Origin: Phenylobacterium sp.
Lineage (GTDB): Bacteria > Pseudomonadota > Alphaproteobacteria > Caulobacterales > Caulobacteraceae
Direction: 5' to 3'
DNA length: 64,000 nucleotides
Assembly: GCF_004299445.1 (NCBI RefSeq)
Contig: NZ_SCTC01000063.1
Span: 93,300 to 157,299, forward strand
Shown: one piece after another, positions 8,470-17,743 of the stretch
How the letters are laid out: each line of letters opens with the position of its first letter
Position numbering within the stretch: position 1 is the stretch's first letter
Position numbers and translations under genes: made by a program
Notes under the pieces: model-generated
What the model saw: the letters and a program-made list of their open reading frames with translations, nothing else
Told to the model about the DNA's origin: nothing
The model's database searches: none

Positions 8470-9354
8470 ATGGACTCGTTTCCCGCCTTCTTTCCGCTAG
8501 CCGGCCGTTCGGTGGTGATCGCGGGCGAGGGCGAGGCGGCCGAGGCCAAGGCGCGCCTGTTCGTGGGTTCGCCGGCCACGATCGTGCGGCTGACCGGGGC
8601 GGCGGCGCTGGACCCGGGGTCATACGCTGGAATGGCGCTGGCGTTCATCGCCGGCCCCGACGACCAGTGGGCCGCCGCCGCCGCTGAGGCCGCGCGCGCC
8701 GCCCACGTGCCCGTGAACGTGGTCGACCGTCCCGTGCTGTGCGACTTCACCACACCCGCCGTGATCGACCGCGGCGAGGTGGTGGCCGCGATCGGCACCG
8801 GCGGCGCATCGCCCATGCTGGCGACCATGCTGCGCCACGATATCGAGGCCCGCGTGCCCGAGGGCACGGGCCGGGTGGCGGCCCTGTTTCGATCAATGCA
8901 GGACGAGGTGCGCGCGGCTCTGCCTGAGGCGCATGCCCGCCGCCGATTCCTCCGGGCCGCGCTCACGGGCCCCGCCGCCGAGGCCGCCATGCACGGTGAC
9001 ATGGAGGGCGCGAAGGACCGCCTTCGCGCGGCGTTGTCGGACTCGCCCCTGCTGCTGGGCGCGGTTCAGTACATCGACGCCCGCGGCCCTGCCGAGCTGC
9101 TGACGCTGCGCGCCGCCCGCGCGCTGTCGGTGGCCGACGTGCTGGTCTGCGACGCGGGCGCTCACGCCGACGTGCTGGCCCTGGCGCGCCGCGACGCCGA
9201 GCGGCTGGACGGACGCACCGTCGACCAATTGGCCGAACTCGCCGGGGCGGGTCTCACCGTCGCGCGCTTGGTCACCGGCCCGGCCTGGCGCACGGAGCAG
9301 GCCGCCCTCGACGCCCGCGGCGTCAGCACCGTGGTCCTGCCGATCGCTGGCTGA
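8470..9354 (+). CDS. Precorrin-2 dehydrogenase/ferrochelatase-like protein (CysG N-terminal) with degenerate SUMT tail
   Basis: A 294-residue protein. Residues 1-~160 match the bifunctional dehydrogenase/ferrochelatase part of siroheme synthase: a Rossmann start (VVIAGEGEAAEAKARLF) and the typical PVNVVDRPVLCDFTTPAVIDRGEVVAAIGTGGASPMLA region. Siroheme is the prosthetic group of sulfite and nitrite reductases. The C-terminal ~100 residues begin like the uroporphyrinogen methyltransferase domain (GPAELLTLRAARALSVADVLVCD) but the GAGPG loop has become DARGPA and the rest of the domain is absent. So this looks like CysG with a decayed, truncated methyltransferase half. It starts 5 bases after the cytochrome gene. 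Confidence 0.85.
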   Translation: MDSFPAFFPLAGRSVVIAGEGEAAEAKARLFVGSPATIVRLTGAAALDPGSYAGMALAFIAGPDDQWAAAAAEAARAAHVPVNVVDRPVLCDFTTPAVIDRGEVVAAIGTGGASPMLATMLRHDIEARVPEGTGRVAALFRSMQDEVRAALPEAHARRRFLRAALTGPAAEAAMHGDMEGAKDRLRAALSDSPLLLGAVQYIDARGPAELLTLRAARALSVADVLVCDAGAHADVLALARRDAERLDGRTVDQLAELAGAGLTVARLVTGPAWRTEQAALDARGVSTVVLPIAG

Positions 9355-9530
9355 CGGTCGCCTGATCGCCGATCATGTAACTGGTCAGTATCCCGGCGGC
9401 CGGCGCCCTAACCTGCGCAATCCGTCATCGCCCCGAGAATTGCAGCCGACGGCGGTCCGCCATCGCTTGCGCCAACCCGCGGCGCTCCTGACCCCTCGCA
9501 TCCCAGGGCCGCCGCAAGAAGGGTACGGGG

Positions 9531-11858
9531 ATGCAAAAGACGACTTGGTTCGCCACGGTGGCAGGGGTGGGCGTCCTGCTGGGATCGATGGCCGGCGAAG
9601 CTGCGGCCCAGGCCAGGGGCCCGGAGGTCGAGGAACTCGTCGTCACGGGCAGCCGAGTGTCGGAGGCGAAGGTGGCCATCGGCACGGACGAGCCCACGGC
9701 CACGGTCTCGATCACCAGCGACGCGCTGCTCTCGGCGCCGGCCGGCATCACCGGCCTGAAGATGCTGGAGAGCCTGCCGGGCTTCAACGTCCAGGCCAAC
9801 GACGCGCTGGGCATGTACGAGTTCGGCAACTCTGTCTCGGTGCGCGCCTTCAACTTCCAGCAGATCGGCTTCCTGCTGGACGACGTGCCGATGGGCCGGT
9901 CCGACCAGTTCGGCGGCTCGCCGATCTATCGCTATGTCGACAACGAGAACCTGGCGCGGGTCACCGCGTCCTCGGGGGCTGGCGACGTCGCGCTGGCCAG
10001 CTATGCCTCGCTGGGGCCGATCGTCAGCTACATCAGCCGCGGGCCGGCCGAGACCTTCGGCGGCCGGGTCAGCTATAGCCGCGGTTCGGACGAACTGCTT
10101 CGCGCCTTCGGGCGGATCGATACGGGCGAGCACAACGGCTTCTCGGCCTTCGTCAGCGCCTCGACCGTTTCTGGCGAGCTGTGGCGCGGGCCGGGCACCA
10201 TCGACCGCGACCACTATGAAGGCCAGGCGCGCTACCGCTGGAGCACGGGCGGCTCGCTGACCTTCCAGACCGTCCACAACAAGTACTTCGACTACGACAG
10301 CCCCTCGATCACCAAGGCCCAGTACGCCGGGACGGCCGGCGACATCTTCGGGCGCAGCGGGCGTGAGTTCGCCTACATCGGCTATGTGCCGGTTCCCGGA
10401 GCGGCCGGGACGCCGGCCACCGCGACGTCGCTGCCGATCACGACGGCCGGGATCCCGTATTCGAACACGGCCTACAACCAGTACTACAAGTTCGCGGTAA
10501 ACAGCCGGGAGGACCACCTCTACGCGCTGACCCTGAAGACCCCGATCGGAGAGAACGTCGACGTCTCGGTCACCGGCTACTACGAGGACAAGAAGGGCTA
10601 CGGCGTCTCGCCCGAGGCCTACGCCACCTCGCTGGCCAGCCACAATGCCGAGCGCCTGATCGTACCGGGCCTGTTCGCGCCGCGCGGCATCCAGTACGGC
10701 CTGTCCACCATCGACGGGAAGCGCAAGGGCCTGACGGGCAACGCCGTCTGGCGCTGGACCATCCACACCGTCCAGGCCGGGGCCTGGTACGAGGACGACG
10801 ACTATCACCGCACCCAGCAGCGCTACAACGTCGCCAACGGCAACCCCGACGGGGCCCCCCTGCTCAACGAGCCGGTCCACCTGCAGCGCAACTACACGTC
10901 CAATCGCAAGACGACGCAGATCTTCCTGAAGGACACCATCAGCCTGCTGGACGGCCAGCTGAAGGTGGACGTGGGCTTCAAGGGTCTCGACATCGACTAC
11001 GAGATTTCGGGCTATCGGAACCCCGGGGACTTCATCAACCGGCGCACGCCCACCATCACCGACAAATGGAAGGACCTGTTCCTGCCCCAGGTGGGCGCGG
11101 TGTGGTCGGTGACCAGCCGCGACCAGGTGTTCGTGTCATACTCCGAGAACATGGCCCTGCCGCGCGGCGCCGATGACATCTTCTCGGCGGCGAGTCCCCT
11201 GGCGCCCGGACCGGACGCCGAGAAGGCGAAGAACTACGAACTGGGCGTGCGCACCAACCGGCCGACGTTCAACGCCTCGCTCGTGGCCTACTTCACCAAG
11301 TTCGACAACCGGCTGCAGTCGTTCGCCTCGCCGGTGCCCGGCAGCACGACGACCGAGACCTTCTTCCAGAACGTGGGGTCGGTGGAGGCCCACGGCGCCG
11401 AGTTCAGCGGCCAGTGGAAGCCGGAGTTCCTCGGCGGCAAGGTCTATTTCAATACCAACCTGTCGTACAACATCTCGGAATTTAAGGACAATTTCGCCAC
11501 CTTCGCGATTACCGGCAACCGCGTGCCCGACTTCCCTAAGTGGCTCTTCCAGGGCGGCGTCACCTTCGAGCCGACCCCCGGCGCGATCCTGAACCTGTCG
11601 GCGCGCACGATCTCCAAGCGCTACACCAACTTCCTCAACACCGAGACCACCGGCGGCTACACGATCCTGGCGGCCTACCTCGATCTGGGTGACGGGGTGG
11701 ACTGGGGCTACCTCAAGAACGTCAAGGCGCGGATCAACGTCGACAACCTGCTGGACGAGGACTACCTCGGCACGATCTCGACCACGATCAACACCCCGGC
11801 GAGTTTCCGGCCCGGCCCTCGGCGCACCGTGCAGGTCACTCTGTCGACCGAGTTCTAG
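9531..11858 (+). CDS. TonB-dependent outer membrane receptor
   Basis: A 775-residue TonB-dependent receptor with a signal peptide (MQKTTWFATVAGVGVLLGSMAGEAAAQA), a TonB-box-like start (PEVEELVVTGSRVSEA), a plug domain (to about residue 180, including GFNVQANDALG) and a beta-barrel ending in TVQVTLSTEF, with the terminal Phe. The plug lacks the common VEVLKGP string and reads LARVTASSGAGD instead, a divergent form frequent in Caulobacterales. It is 71 bases upstream of a membrane dipeptidase on the same strand, suggesting uptake of peptides or peptide-like compounds; that is inference from context only. Confidence 0.92.
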   Translation: MQKTTWFATVAGVGVLLGSMAGEAAAQARGPEVEELVVTGSRVSEAKVAIGTDEPTATVSITSDALLSAPAGITGLKMLESLPGFNVQANDALGMYEFGNSVSVRAFNFQQIGFLLDDVPMGRSDQFGGSPIYRYVDNENLARVTASSGAGDVALASYASLGPIVSYISRGPAETFGGRVSYSRGSDELLRAFGRIDTGEHNGFSAFVSASTVSGELWRGPGTIDRDHYEGQARYRWSTGGSLTFQTVHNKYFDYDSPSITKAQYAGTAGDIFGRSGREFAYIGYVPVPGAAGTPATATSLPITTAGIPYSNTAYNQYYKFAVNSREDHLYALTLKTPIGENVDVSVTGYYEDKKGYGVSPEAYATSLASHNAERLIVPGLFAPRGIQYGLSTIDGKRKGLTGNAVWRWTIHTVQAGAWYEDDDYHRTQQRYNVANGNPDGAPLLNEPVHLQRNYTSNRKTTQIFLKDTISLLDGQLKVDVGFKGLDIDYEISGYRNPGDFINRRTPTITDKWKDLFLPQVGAVWSVTSRDQVFVSYSENMALPRGADDIFSAASPLAPGPDAEKAKNYELGVRTNRPTFNASLVAYFTKFDNRLQSFASPVPGSTTTETFFQNVGSVEAHGAEFSGQWKPEFLGGKVYFNTNLSYNISEFKDNFATFAITGNRVPDFPKWLFQGGVTFEPTPGAILNLSARTISKRYTNFLNTETTGGYTILAAYLDLGDGVDWGYLKNVKARINVDNLLDEDYLGTISTTINTPASFRPGPRRTVQVTLSTEF

Positions 11859-11929
11859 GTCGTCTCGTCGCGGCGTTGACGCGCCGCGGCGGCTCTGCAA
11901 GCTCAGGCGCTCCTGGGGAAGGCGATACG

Positions 11930-13234
11930 ATGAAGCGTAGAATTCTGGTGGGCTGCACGGCGCTGGCCCTGGCGCTTGGCGGCGCGGCTCACGCCCAGCC
12001 TGACGATGCGAAGATCAAGGCGCGCGTCGACAAGGTGCTGGCGAAGACTCCTCTGATCGACGGCCACAACGACGTGCCCTGGGGGCTACGCCAGCGCGTG
12101 GGAATCAACCCCGGCAAGCTGGACCTGTCGGTCGACACCACCGGCCTCAAGGAAGAGGGCGGTCCCGGCATGATGACCGACATCCCGCGCCTCAAGGCCG
12201 GCAAGGTGGGCGGCCAGTTCTGGAGCGTGTTCATCCCGTCCACCTTCGACGGTCCGGTCGCTGTGCAGATGACGCTCGAGCAGATCGACATCGTGAAGGG
12301 CCTGGCCCAGCGCTATCCCACGACGTTCGAGATGGCCTACACGGCCGACGACGTGGTGCGCATCCACAAGGCGGGCCGGGTCGCCTCGCTGGTCGGGATC
12401 GAAGGCGGCCACCAGATCAACGACAGCCTGCCGGTGCTGCGCCAGATGTACGCCGCCGGCGCGCGCTACATGACGCTGACCCACGCCATCAACACCCGCT
12501 GGGCCGACAGCGCCACGGCCAACCCGGCGCACGATGGCCTCACGCCCTTCGGTCGCGCGGTGGTGGGCGAGATGAACCGGCTGGGCATGCTGGTCGACCT
12601 CAGCCACGTGTCGGAAGGCACGATGCTGGACGCCCTGGAGGCGGCTCAGGCGCCGGTGATCTTTTCGCATTCGGGCGCCGACGGCGTGGCCGATCACGCC
12701 CGCAACGTCTCGGACGCGGTATTGGCCAAGGTGAAGGCCAACCGCGGCGTGGTGATGGTCAACTTCCTGCCGAACTACGTCAGCCGCGCGCGCATGGAGT
12801 GGGCGGCCAACCGCTCGGCCGAGCAGGCCCGCTACAACGCCCCGCCCTTCGGCGGCCTATACATCGGCCAGCCCGACCGGGCCAAGGACGCGCTGGCCGC
12901 CTGGGACAAGGCCAACCCCAAGCCGCCCGTGACGCTGGCGATGGTGGCCGACCACGTGGATTACCTGGCCAAGGTGTGCGGCGTGGACTGTGTGGGCATC
13001 GGCTCGGACTTCGACGGCATCGGCGACACGCCGGTAGGCCTGGAAGGCGTCGACAAGTTCCCCGATCTCCTGGCCGAACTGGCTCGCCGCGGCTGGAGCG
13101 ACGAGGACCTGGGCAAGGTGGCCGGCGGCAACGTCCTGCGCGTGTTGCGGGAGGCGGAGGCGATCGCAAAGAAGCTGCAGGCTACGACTGCGCCGTCCTA
13201 CGCGACGCTGGCCGAGCTGGACGGGAAGCGCTGA
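11930..13234 (+). CDS. Membrane (renal-type) dipeptidase, peptidase family M19
   Basis: A 434-residue zinc dipeptidase. It has a signal peptide (MKRRILVGCTALALALGGAAHAQ) and the M19 metal-binding signature near the N-terminus (LIDGHNDVPWG, the HxD pair), followed by the bridging-glutamate region GIEGGHQIND, a histidine-rich VDLSHVSEG and the IFSHSGAD segment; a GIGSDFDG motif lies near residue 363. The start at 11930 is chosen over the longer ORF because a GGGGAAGG ribosome site and a proper signal peptide begin there. Located after a TonB receptor, it probably hydrolyses dipeptides in the periplasm. Confidence 0.93.
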   Translation: MKRRILVGCTALALALGGAAHAQPDDAKIKARVDKVLAKTPLIDGHNDVPWGLRQRVGINPGKLDLSVDTTGLKEEGGPGMMTDIPRLKAGKVGGQFWSVFIPSTFDGPVAVQMTLEQIDIVKGLAQRYPTTFEMAYTADDVVRIHKAGRVASLVGIEGGHQINDSLPVLRQMYAAGARYMTLTHAINTRWADSATANPAHDGLTPFGRAVVGEMNRLGMLVDLSHVSEGTMLDALEAAQAPVIFSHSGADGVADHARNVSDAVLAKVKANRGVVMVNFLPNYVSRARMEWAANRSAEQARYNAPPFGGLYIGQPDRAKDALAAWDKANPKPPVTLAMVADHVDYLAKVCGVDCVGIGSDFDGIGDTPVGLEGVDKFPDLLAELARRGWSDEDLGKVAGGNVLRVLREAEAIAKKLQATTAPSYATLAELDGKR

Positions 13235-13244
13235 GCGCGTCGCC

Positions 13245-13541
13245 TCAGAGCTCGATCTCGACGGCGACGGTCACGACGTCGCCCGTGGCGATCCGTTCGC
13301 GCTGACGCACCTCGGCCTTCAGCGGGAGCAGGAAGCCGCCGCTCTTGCTGTCGGGGAAGATCGACGTGCGCCACGTCGTGGCGCCGATGGTCGCGGCCAC
13401 GCGCAGCGAGCCCCAGCCTCCCGTGCGTGGTCCGCTAAGCCGGCGGATGCCGTGGCAGACCTCGGGCGGCAGGGTGACGAAGCGCCAGGACGCCTTGCCC
13501 CCGGTCCAGAGCCAGACTTCGGCCTCGATCTCGTAGCGCAT
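13245..13541 (-). CDS. DUF1905 domain protein
   Basis: A 98-residue soluble protein matching the small DUF1905 beta-barrel family by its pattern (EAEVWLWTGGKASWRFVTLPPE...GWGSLRVAATIG...TSIFPDSKSGGFLLPLKAEVR). The biochemical role of this family is not established. It is 8 bases downstream of the MFS transporter gene on the same strand, so probably co-transcribed, and converges on the dipeptidase gene 10 bases away. Confidence 0.8.
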   Translation of the reverse strand: MRYEIEAEVWLWTGGKASWRFVTLPPEVCHGIRRLSGPRTGGWGSLRVAATIGATTWRTSIFPDSKSGGFLLPLKAEVRQRERIATGDVVTVAVEIEL

Positions 13542-13549
13542 GCCGCGCG

Positions 13550-15211
13550 TCAGCCGTCGAGCCGCTTACCCTTGGTCTCAGGCAGCAGCAGGAAGCAGAC
13601 GACCACCGACAGCGCCGTGAAGGCGAACGGGTACCAGAGGCCAGAGTAGAGTTCGCCGGTGGCGGTCACGATGGCGAAGGCGGTGAAGGGTACGAAGCCG
13701 CCGACCCACCCGGTGCCGATGTGATAGGGCAGCGACAGCGCCGTATAGCGCACCCGCGTCGGGAACAGCTCCACCAGGCAGGCGGCGATCGGTCCGTAGA
13801 GCGCCGTCGCCGCCACCACGAACACCAGCAGCACGCCGAACGCCCCCAGCAGGTTCATCCGCGCGGGGTCGGCCTTCGCCGGGTAGCCGGCCTGGGTCAG
13901 CGCCGTCTTGATCCGGGTCTCGACGCTGGTCTTCACCGCCTTGGCGACCTCGGGCGACAGGCCCTCGGCGCTGGTCGATGGGATGGTCTGGCTGCCCACG
14001 CGCACCATGGCCGGGCGGCCGGGCACGCCCGCCTCGCTGGCGTAGGAAACCCCGGCGTTGGCCAGGGTCGACTTGGCGATGTCGCACGAAGACAGGAATG
14101 CGGCCTTGCCCACGGGATCGAACTGCAGCGAGCAGTCGGCGGGGTCGGCGATCACGATCACCGGGGTCGCGGCGGCCGCTTCGGCCATGGCGGGGTTCAG
14201 CGTGCGCGACAGCATGTGGAAGCCGGGGAAATAGGCCGCCAGCATCAGCACCATCCCGAACAGCATCACCGTCTTGCGGCCGATGCGATCCGAGAGCCAG
14301 CCGAAGAAGACGTAGAACACCGCGCTGGCCGCGGTGGCCGACAGCATCAGGATGTTGATGGTCTCGGGGCTGACCTTCAGGAACCGCTCCATGAAAGTCT
14401 GCACGTAGAAGAAGGCCGTGTACCAGACGGCGCCCTGGGCGAACATCACGCCCACCAGGGCGATCAGCACCAGCTTGAGGTTGGGCCACTCGCCGAAGGC
14501 TTCCTTGAAGGGGGCCTGGCTCTGCTTGCCCTCGGCCTTCAGTTTGGCGAACTCGGGGCTCTCGGTGAGCTTCAGGCGCATCCAGATCGAGATCGCCAGC
14601 AGCACGCCCGAGAACAGGAACGGGATGCGCCAGCCCCAGGCGTCGAAGGCCTCGTTGCCGACGGCCAGGCGAGTGACCAGGATCACGATCAGCGCCCCGA
14701 AAAGGCCGAACGCCGCCGAGGTCTGGATCCAGCTGGTGGCCCTGCCGCGCCCATTGGCCGGGGCGTGCTCGGCGACATAGATCGCCGCGCCGCCATATTC
14801 GCCGCCCAGGGCGAAGCCCTGGATGATCCGCATGAGGATCAGCAGGATCGGGCCGATGATGCCGGCCTGGGTGTAGCTGGGCAGCAGGCCGATCGCGACC
14901 GTCGCGCCGCCCATCAGCAGCACCGTGGCCAGGAAGGCGCCCTTGCGGCCGGCCTGATCGCCGATGCGGCCGAACACCAGCGCGCCCAGCGGACGGAACA
15001 GGAAGCCCGTCCCGAACAGCGCCAGCGCCGCCGCCAGCGCCGCCGTCTCGGGCAGGCCGGTGAAGAAAGTCTTGGAGATGACGCCGGTCAGGCTGCCGAA
15101 GACAAAGAAGTCATACCACTCGAAGGTGGTCCCGGCGGACGAAGCGGCCACGACCGTGCGAAGAGACGTGCCCTCCTTCTCCGGCGTGTCCGATGCGGCG
15201 ACTTCCGCCAT
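13550..15211 (-). CDS. MFS transporter, metabolite:H+ symporter type
   Basis: A 553-residue major-facilitator transporter of the metabolite:H+ symporter subfamily. The N-terminal half has the typical AGTTFEWYDFFVFGSL start, GALVFGRIGDQAGRK between TM2 and TM3, and QGFALGGEYGGAAIYVAEHAP. A loop of about 100 residues (roughly 330-440) is inserted between two late membrane segments, making it longer than the usual ~430 residues; the insert has two cysteines (DPADCSLQF, LSSCDIAK) and may be periplasmic. The C-terminus carries PETKGKRLDG. Substrates of such carriers are organic acids, betaines or dipeptide-like compounds; here unknown. The neighbouring peptidases hint at amino-acid or peptide-derived substrates. 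Confidence 0.9.
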   Translation of the reverse strand: MAEVAASDTPEKEGTSLRTVVAASSAGTTFEWYDFFVFGSLTGVISKTFFTGLPETAALAAALALFGTGFLFRPLGALVFGRIGDQAGRKGAFLATVLLMGGATVAIGLLPSYTQAGIIGPILLILMRIIQGFALGGEYGGAAIYVAEHAPANGRGRATSWIQTSAAFGLFGALIVILVTRLAVGNEAFDAWGWRIPFLFSGVLLAISIWMRLKLTESPEFAKLKAEGKQSQAPFKEAFGEWPNLKLVLIALVGVMFAQGAVWYTAFFYVQTFMERFLKVSPETINILMLSATAASAVFYVFFGWLSDRIGRKTVMLFGMVLMLAAYFPGFHMLSRTLNPAMAEAAAATPVIVIADPADCSLQFDPVGKAAFLSSCDIAKSTLANAGVSYASEAGVPGRPAMVRVGSQTIPSTSAEGLSPEVAKAVKTSVETRIKTALTQAGYPAKADPARMNLLGAFGVLLVFVVAATALYGPIAACLVELFPTRVRYTALSLPYHIGTGWVGGFVPFTAFAIVTATGELYSGLWYPFAFTALSVVVCFLLLPETKGKRLDG

Positions 15212-15319
15212 GCCCGATATCTCCCCGCTGCTTCTTGTCTCGATGTAGCCGAATTCTCGCGCCGGGCCATTGCCCTTCGAAATGGCCGGCCCTGCGGCGT
15301 CGCCTCGCCTGCGGCGTCG

Positions 15320-16729
15320 CTACTTCGCCCCGACGTAGGCCTTCACCAGGTCGAACAGGTAGTCGCGGCCGGCGTAGAGCGAGCTCACGCGGATGCGCTC
15401 GTTCAGGCCGTGGGCGCCGTTGCCGTCGGGGTCGCCGAAGATGCCGGGCACGCCGTAGACGTACATCTTGGCCGGGCCGAAGTAGCGGCCGTCGGTGGCC
15501 CCCGACGACATCGACGGGATCACCGGCACGCCCGGGAAGTGCTTGGCCGCGACGGCCTTCATGGGCCCGACGACCTTGGGGTCTAGCGGCGGGTTGATGG
15601 CGATGGGCCGCACGGGCGGGATCACCTCGATCTTCACGCCCGGATCTCCGACCACCTTGTTCAAGGTCTCCAGCGTGCCTTCCACCGTCTCGCCGGGGAA
15701 GATGCGGCAGTTGATCACCGCCGTCGCCCGCTGGGGCAGGGCGTTGTTGGCGTGTCCGGCGTCCAGGCGCGTGGTCACGCAGTTGGTGTGCAGGATCGAA
15801 TTCACGTTGACGTCGGTCGCCGCCACCTTCGCCGCCTCGGCGTCGTTGGGATTGGCCAGCAGGGTCTTCAGCGCGGCGCCGACCGCATCAGCCCGCTGGG
15901 CGCGCATCTCCAGGCCAAACCGCGTCGTGTCGGTCATCTTCGCCGGGAAGACGTACGCCCTCACCTTCAGCAGCGCCTCGGCCAGCTGGTAGATGGCGTT
16001 GTCGGGCCGCGGCCGCGACGAGTGGCCGCCTGGGTTGGTGACGGTGACCAGGTAGCTCTGCGCCGCTTTCTCTCCCACCTGGATCGACAGCGACTCACGC
16101 TTGCCGTCGGCGCTGAGCCGCCCGCCGCCGCCCTCGTTAAGCACGAAGTCGGCCGCGATCAGCGGGCCATGATTCTTCACCAGATAGTCGGCGCCGTTGA
16201 ACGCCTCGGCGGTCTCCTCGCCGCAGGTCAGCGCCATCTTCAGCGTGGCCTTGGGCGGGGTCTTGGCCTGCTTCAGCCGGATCAGGGTGTCGACCCAGAT
16301 GGCGTCCAGGCCCTTCATGTCGGCCGTGCCGCGGCCGTAGAAGTAGCCGTCCTCCTCGATCAGCGTGAACGGATCGCGGGTCCAGTCCTCACGCCGCGCC
16401 TCGACCACGTCGATGTGGCCAAGCAGCAGCACCGCGCCGGCCTTGGGGTCGGACCCCTTCAGCACGGCCACCAGGCTGCCCTCCTTGGGGTTGGACGGCG
16501 CGGTGATGTGGTGCAGGTCGGCGTCGGCGAAGCCCGCCGCCTTCAGGCGCGCGCCCATCTTGGCGGCAGCCTCGGTGCAGCTGCCCACGGACAGCGCGGT
16601 GTTGGTCTCGACCAACTCCTCGAAGATCTCGCGGAACGCCAGCTGGTCGGGCCGCGGGGCCTGGGCCTGCGCGGTGGTCGCGGCTCCCATCATCAACAGA
16701 CCGAAAAATCCCGCGGCGACCTTGCGCAT
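15320..16729 (-). CDS. Secreted M20-family zinc peptidase
   Basis: A 469-residue metallopeptidase of the M20/M25/M40 group (carboxypeptidase/aminoacylase-like), predicted periplasmic from its signal peptide (MRKVAAGFFGLLMMGAATTAQAQ). Metal and catalytic motifs are visible: LLGHIDVVEA (His ligand and Asp), GRGTADMKG (bridging Asp) and TCGEETAE (catalytic and metal Glu). A dimerisation-type middle domain follows, and the late MSSGATDGRYF region supplies the last ligand area. The start at 16729 has GGAGAG upstream; the longer ORF is unlikely. Its position beside an MFS transporter and dipeptidase suggests peptide salvage. Confidence 0.92.
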   Translation of the reverse strand: MRKVAAGFFGLLMMGAATTAQAQAPRPDQLAFREIFEELVETNTALSVGSCTEAAAKMGARLKAAGFADADLHHITAPSNPKEGSLVAVLKGSDPKAGAVLLLGHIDVVEARREDWTRDPFTLIEEDGYFYGRGTADMKGLDAIWVDTLIRLKQAKTPPKATLKMALTCGEETAEAFNGADYLVKNHGPLIAADFVLNEGGGGRLSADGKRESLSIQVGEKAAQSYLVTVTNPGGHSSRPRPDNAIYQLAEALLKVRAYVFPAKMTDTTRFGLEMRAQRADAVGAALKTLLANPNDAEAAKVAATDVNVNSILHTNCVTTRLDAGHANNALPQRATAVINCRIFPGETVEGTLETLNKVVGDPGVKIEVIPPVRPIAINPPLDPKVVGPMKAVAAKHFPGVPVIPSMSSGATDGRYFGPAKMYVYGVPGIFGDPDGNGAHGLNERIRVSSLYAGRDYLFDLVKAYVGAK

Positions 16730-16798
16730 GCACTCTCTCCAAACCCGGAAGCGGCGCACTCAAGCACGCGGAATCCGGACACGGAATAGCCCGCGCGA

Positions 16799-17743
16799 TC
16801 AGAGACGCAGCAACACGCGACCCTGCTTGCCCCGTGTCTCGAAGCGGTCGAACGCCGCGTCGGCCTCTTCCAGGGGAAAGACGCTGTCGACGACCGGCCG
16901 CAGCGCGCCCTCGTCGGCGAGGGCTGCCAGCCGTCCGAGGCGGCGGGGATCTGTCTTCAGCATCATGAGATAGCCCGCCCGCCGGGACGACAGGGCCGCC
17001 CGCGCGAAGCCCGCCAGGTCGGCGGTCGGATTACTGGACACGTACATCCCGCGCCGAGACAGGAACGTCTCGGCTTCGCGGAACGAGAGCCGCGCCGGGG
17101 TGTCGATAATCAGGTCGTAGGCGTCATCGGGCTGGGTGGCGGGTTCGGTCTCATAGGGCCGCACCGCTGCAGCGCCCTGCGCCAGCACCCAGGCGGCGTT
17201 GGCCGCCGAGGCGACTGCGGTCACCTCGCGGCCCTGACGGGCCGCCAACTGCACCGCGTAGGCGCCGAAGCCGCCAGCGGCGCCGATGATCAGGCAGCGC
17301 TGGCCGGCGGTCGCCGGGCATATGTGTTCCAGCACCTCGATCGCCGTCAGTCCCATGACGGTGAGCGCCGCGCCGGCTTCGTCGCTGAGCGTGGCCGGGA
17401 TAGCCAGCAGCGCTCGCTCGTCGATGATGGCGAACTCCGCGTGGCAGCGGGGCCCGTTCAGCACCGGAGAATAGCCGATCACGCGCTGACCGGCGCGTAT
17501 GCGGCGTCCGTCGGTGCGCGCGATCCCCGCCAGTTCGAACCCGGTCAGGACGGGCCCGTCCTTGCGGAACCGCTTCACCTGGCCGGCCCAGCCGCCCTTG
17601 CGCACCTCGACGTCCATCTCGTTGACGCCGGCGACCTTGACCTCGACCAGGATCTGTCCGGGCCTTGGCGTCGGGATCGGCGCCTCGACGATGAACGACG
17701 CCTGTCGGGCCGCATCGACCGCCAGCGCGCGCATCGTGCTCAT
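16799..17743 (-). CDS. Zinc-independent MDR oxidoreductase (quinone-reductase-like)
   Basis: A 314-residue medium-chain dehydrogenase/reductase. The N-terminal GroES-like fold (PRPGQILVEVKVAGVNEMDVEVRKGG) and an NAD(P)-binding Rossmann motif (CLIIGAAGGFGAYAVQLAARQG, AxGGxG type) are clear; the cysteine-rich zinc loop of alcohol dehydrogenases is absent, which fits the quinone oxidoreductase branch. It is the third gene of an operon with overlapping start/stop codons (4-base overlap with the saccharopine-dehydrogenase-like gene). The operon is probably controlled by the divergent TetR regulator. Substrate unknown; an NADPH-dependent enone or quinone reduction is likely. Confidence 0.88.
   Translation of the reverse strand: MSTMRALAVDAARQASFIVEAPIPTPRPGQILVEVKVAGVNEMDVEVRKGGWAGQVKRFRKDGPVLTGFELAGIARTDGRRIRAGQRVIGYSPVLNGPRCHAEFAIIDERALLAIPATLSDEAGAALTVMGLTAIEVLEHICPATAGQRCLIIGAAGGFGAYAVQLAARQGREVTAVASAANAAWVLAQGAAAVRPYETEPATQPDDAYDLIIDTPARLSFREAETFLSRRGMYVSSNPTADLAGFARAALSSRRAGYLMMLKTDPRRLGRLAALADEGALRPVVDSVFPLEEADAAFDRFETRGKQGRVLLRL

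Noticed and set aside
13721-15586. Plus-strand ORF of 621 codons
   Set aside because: Gln/His/Arg-rich mirror of the MFS gene and the M20 gene end; no family features.
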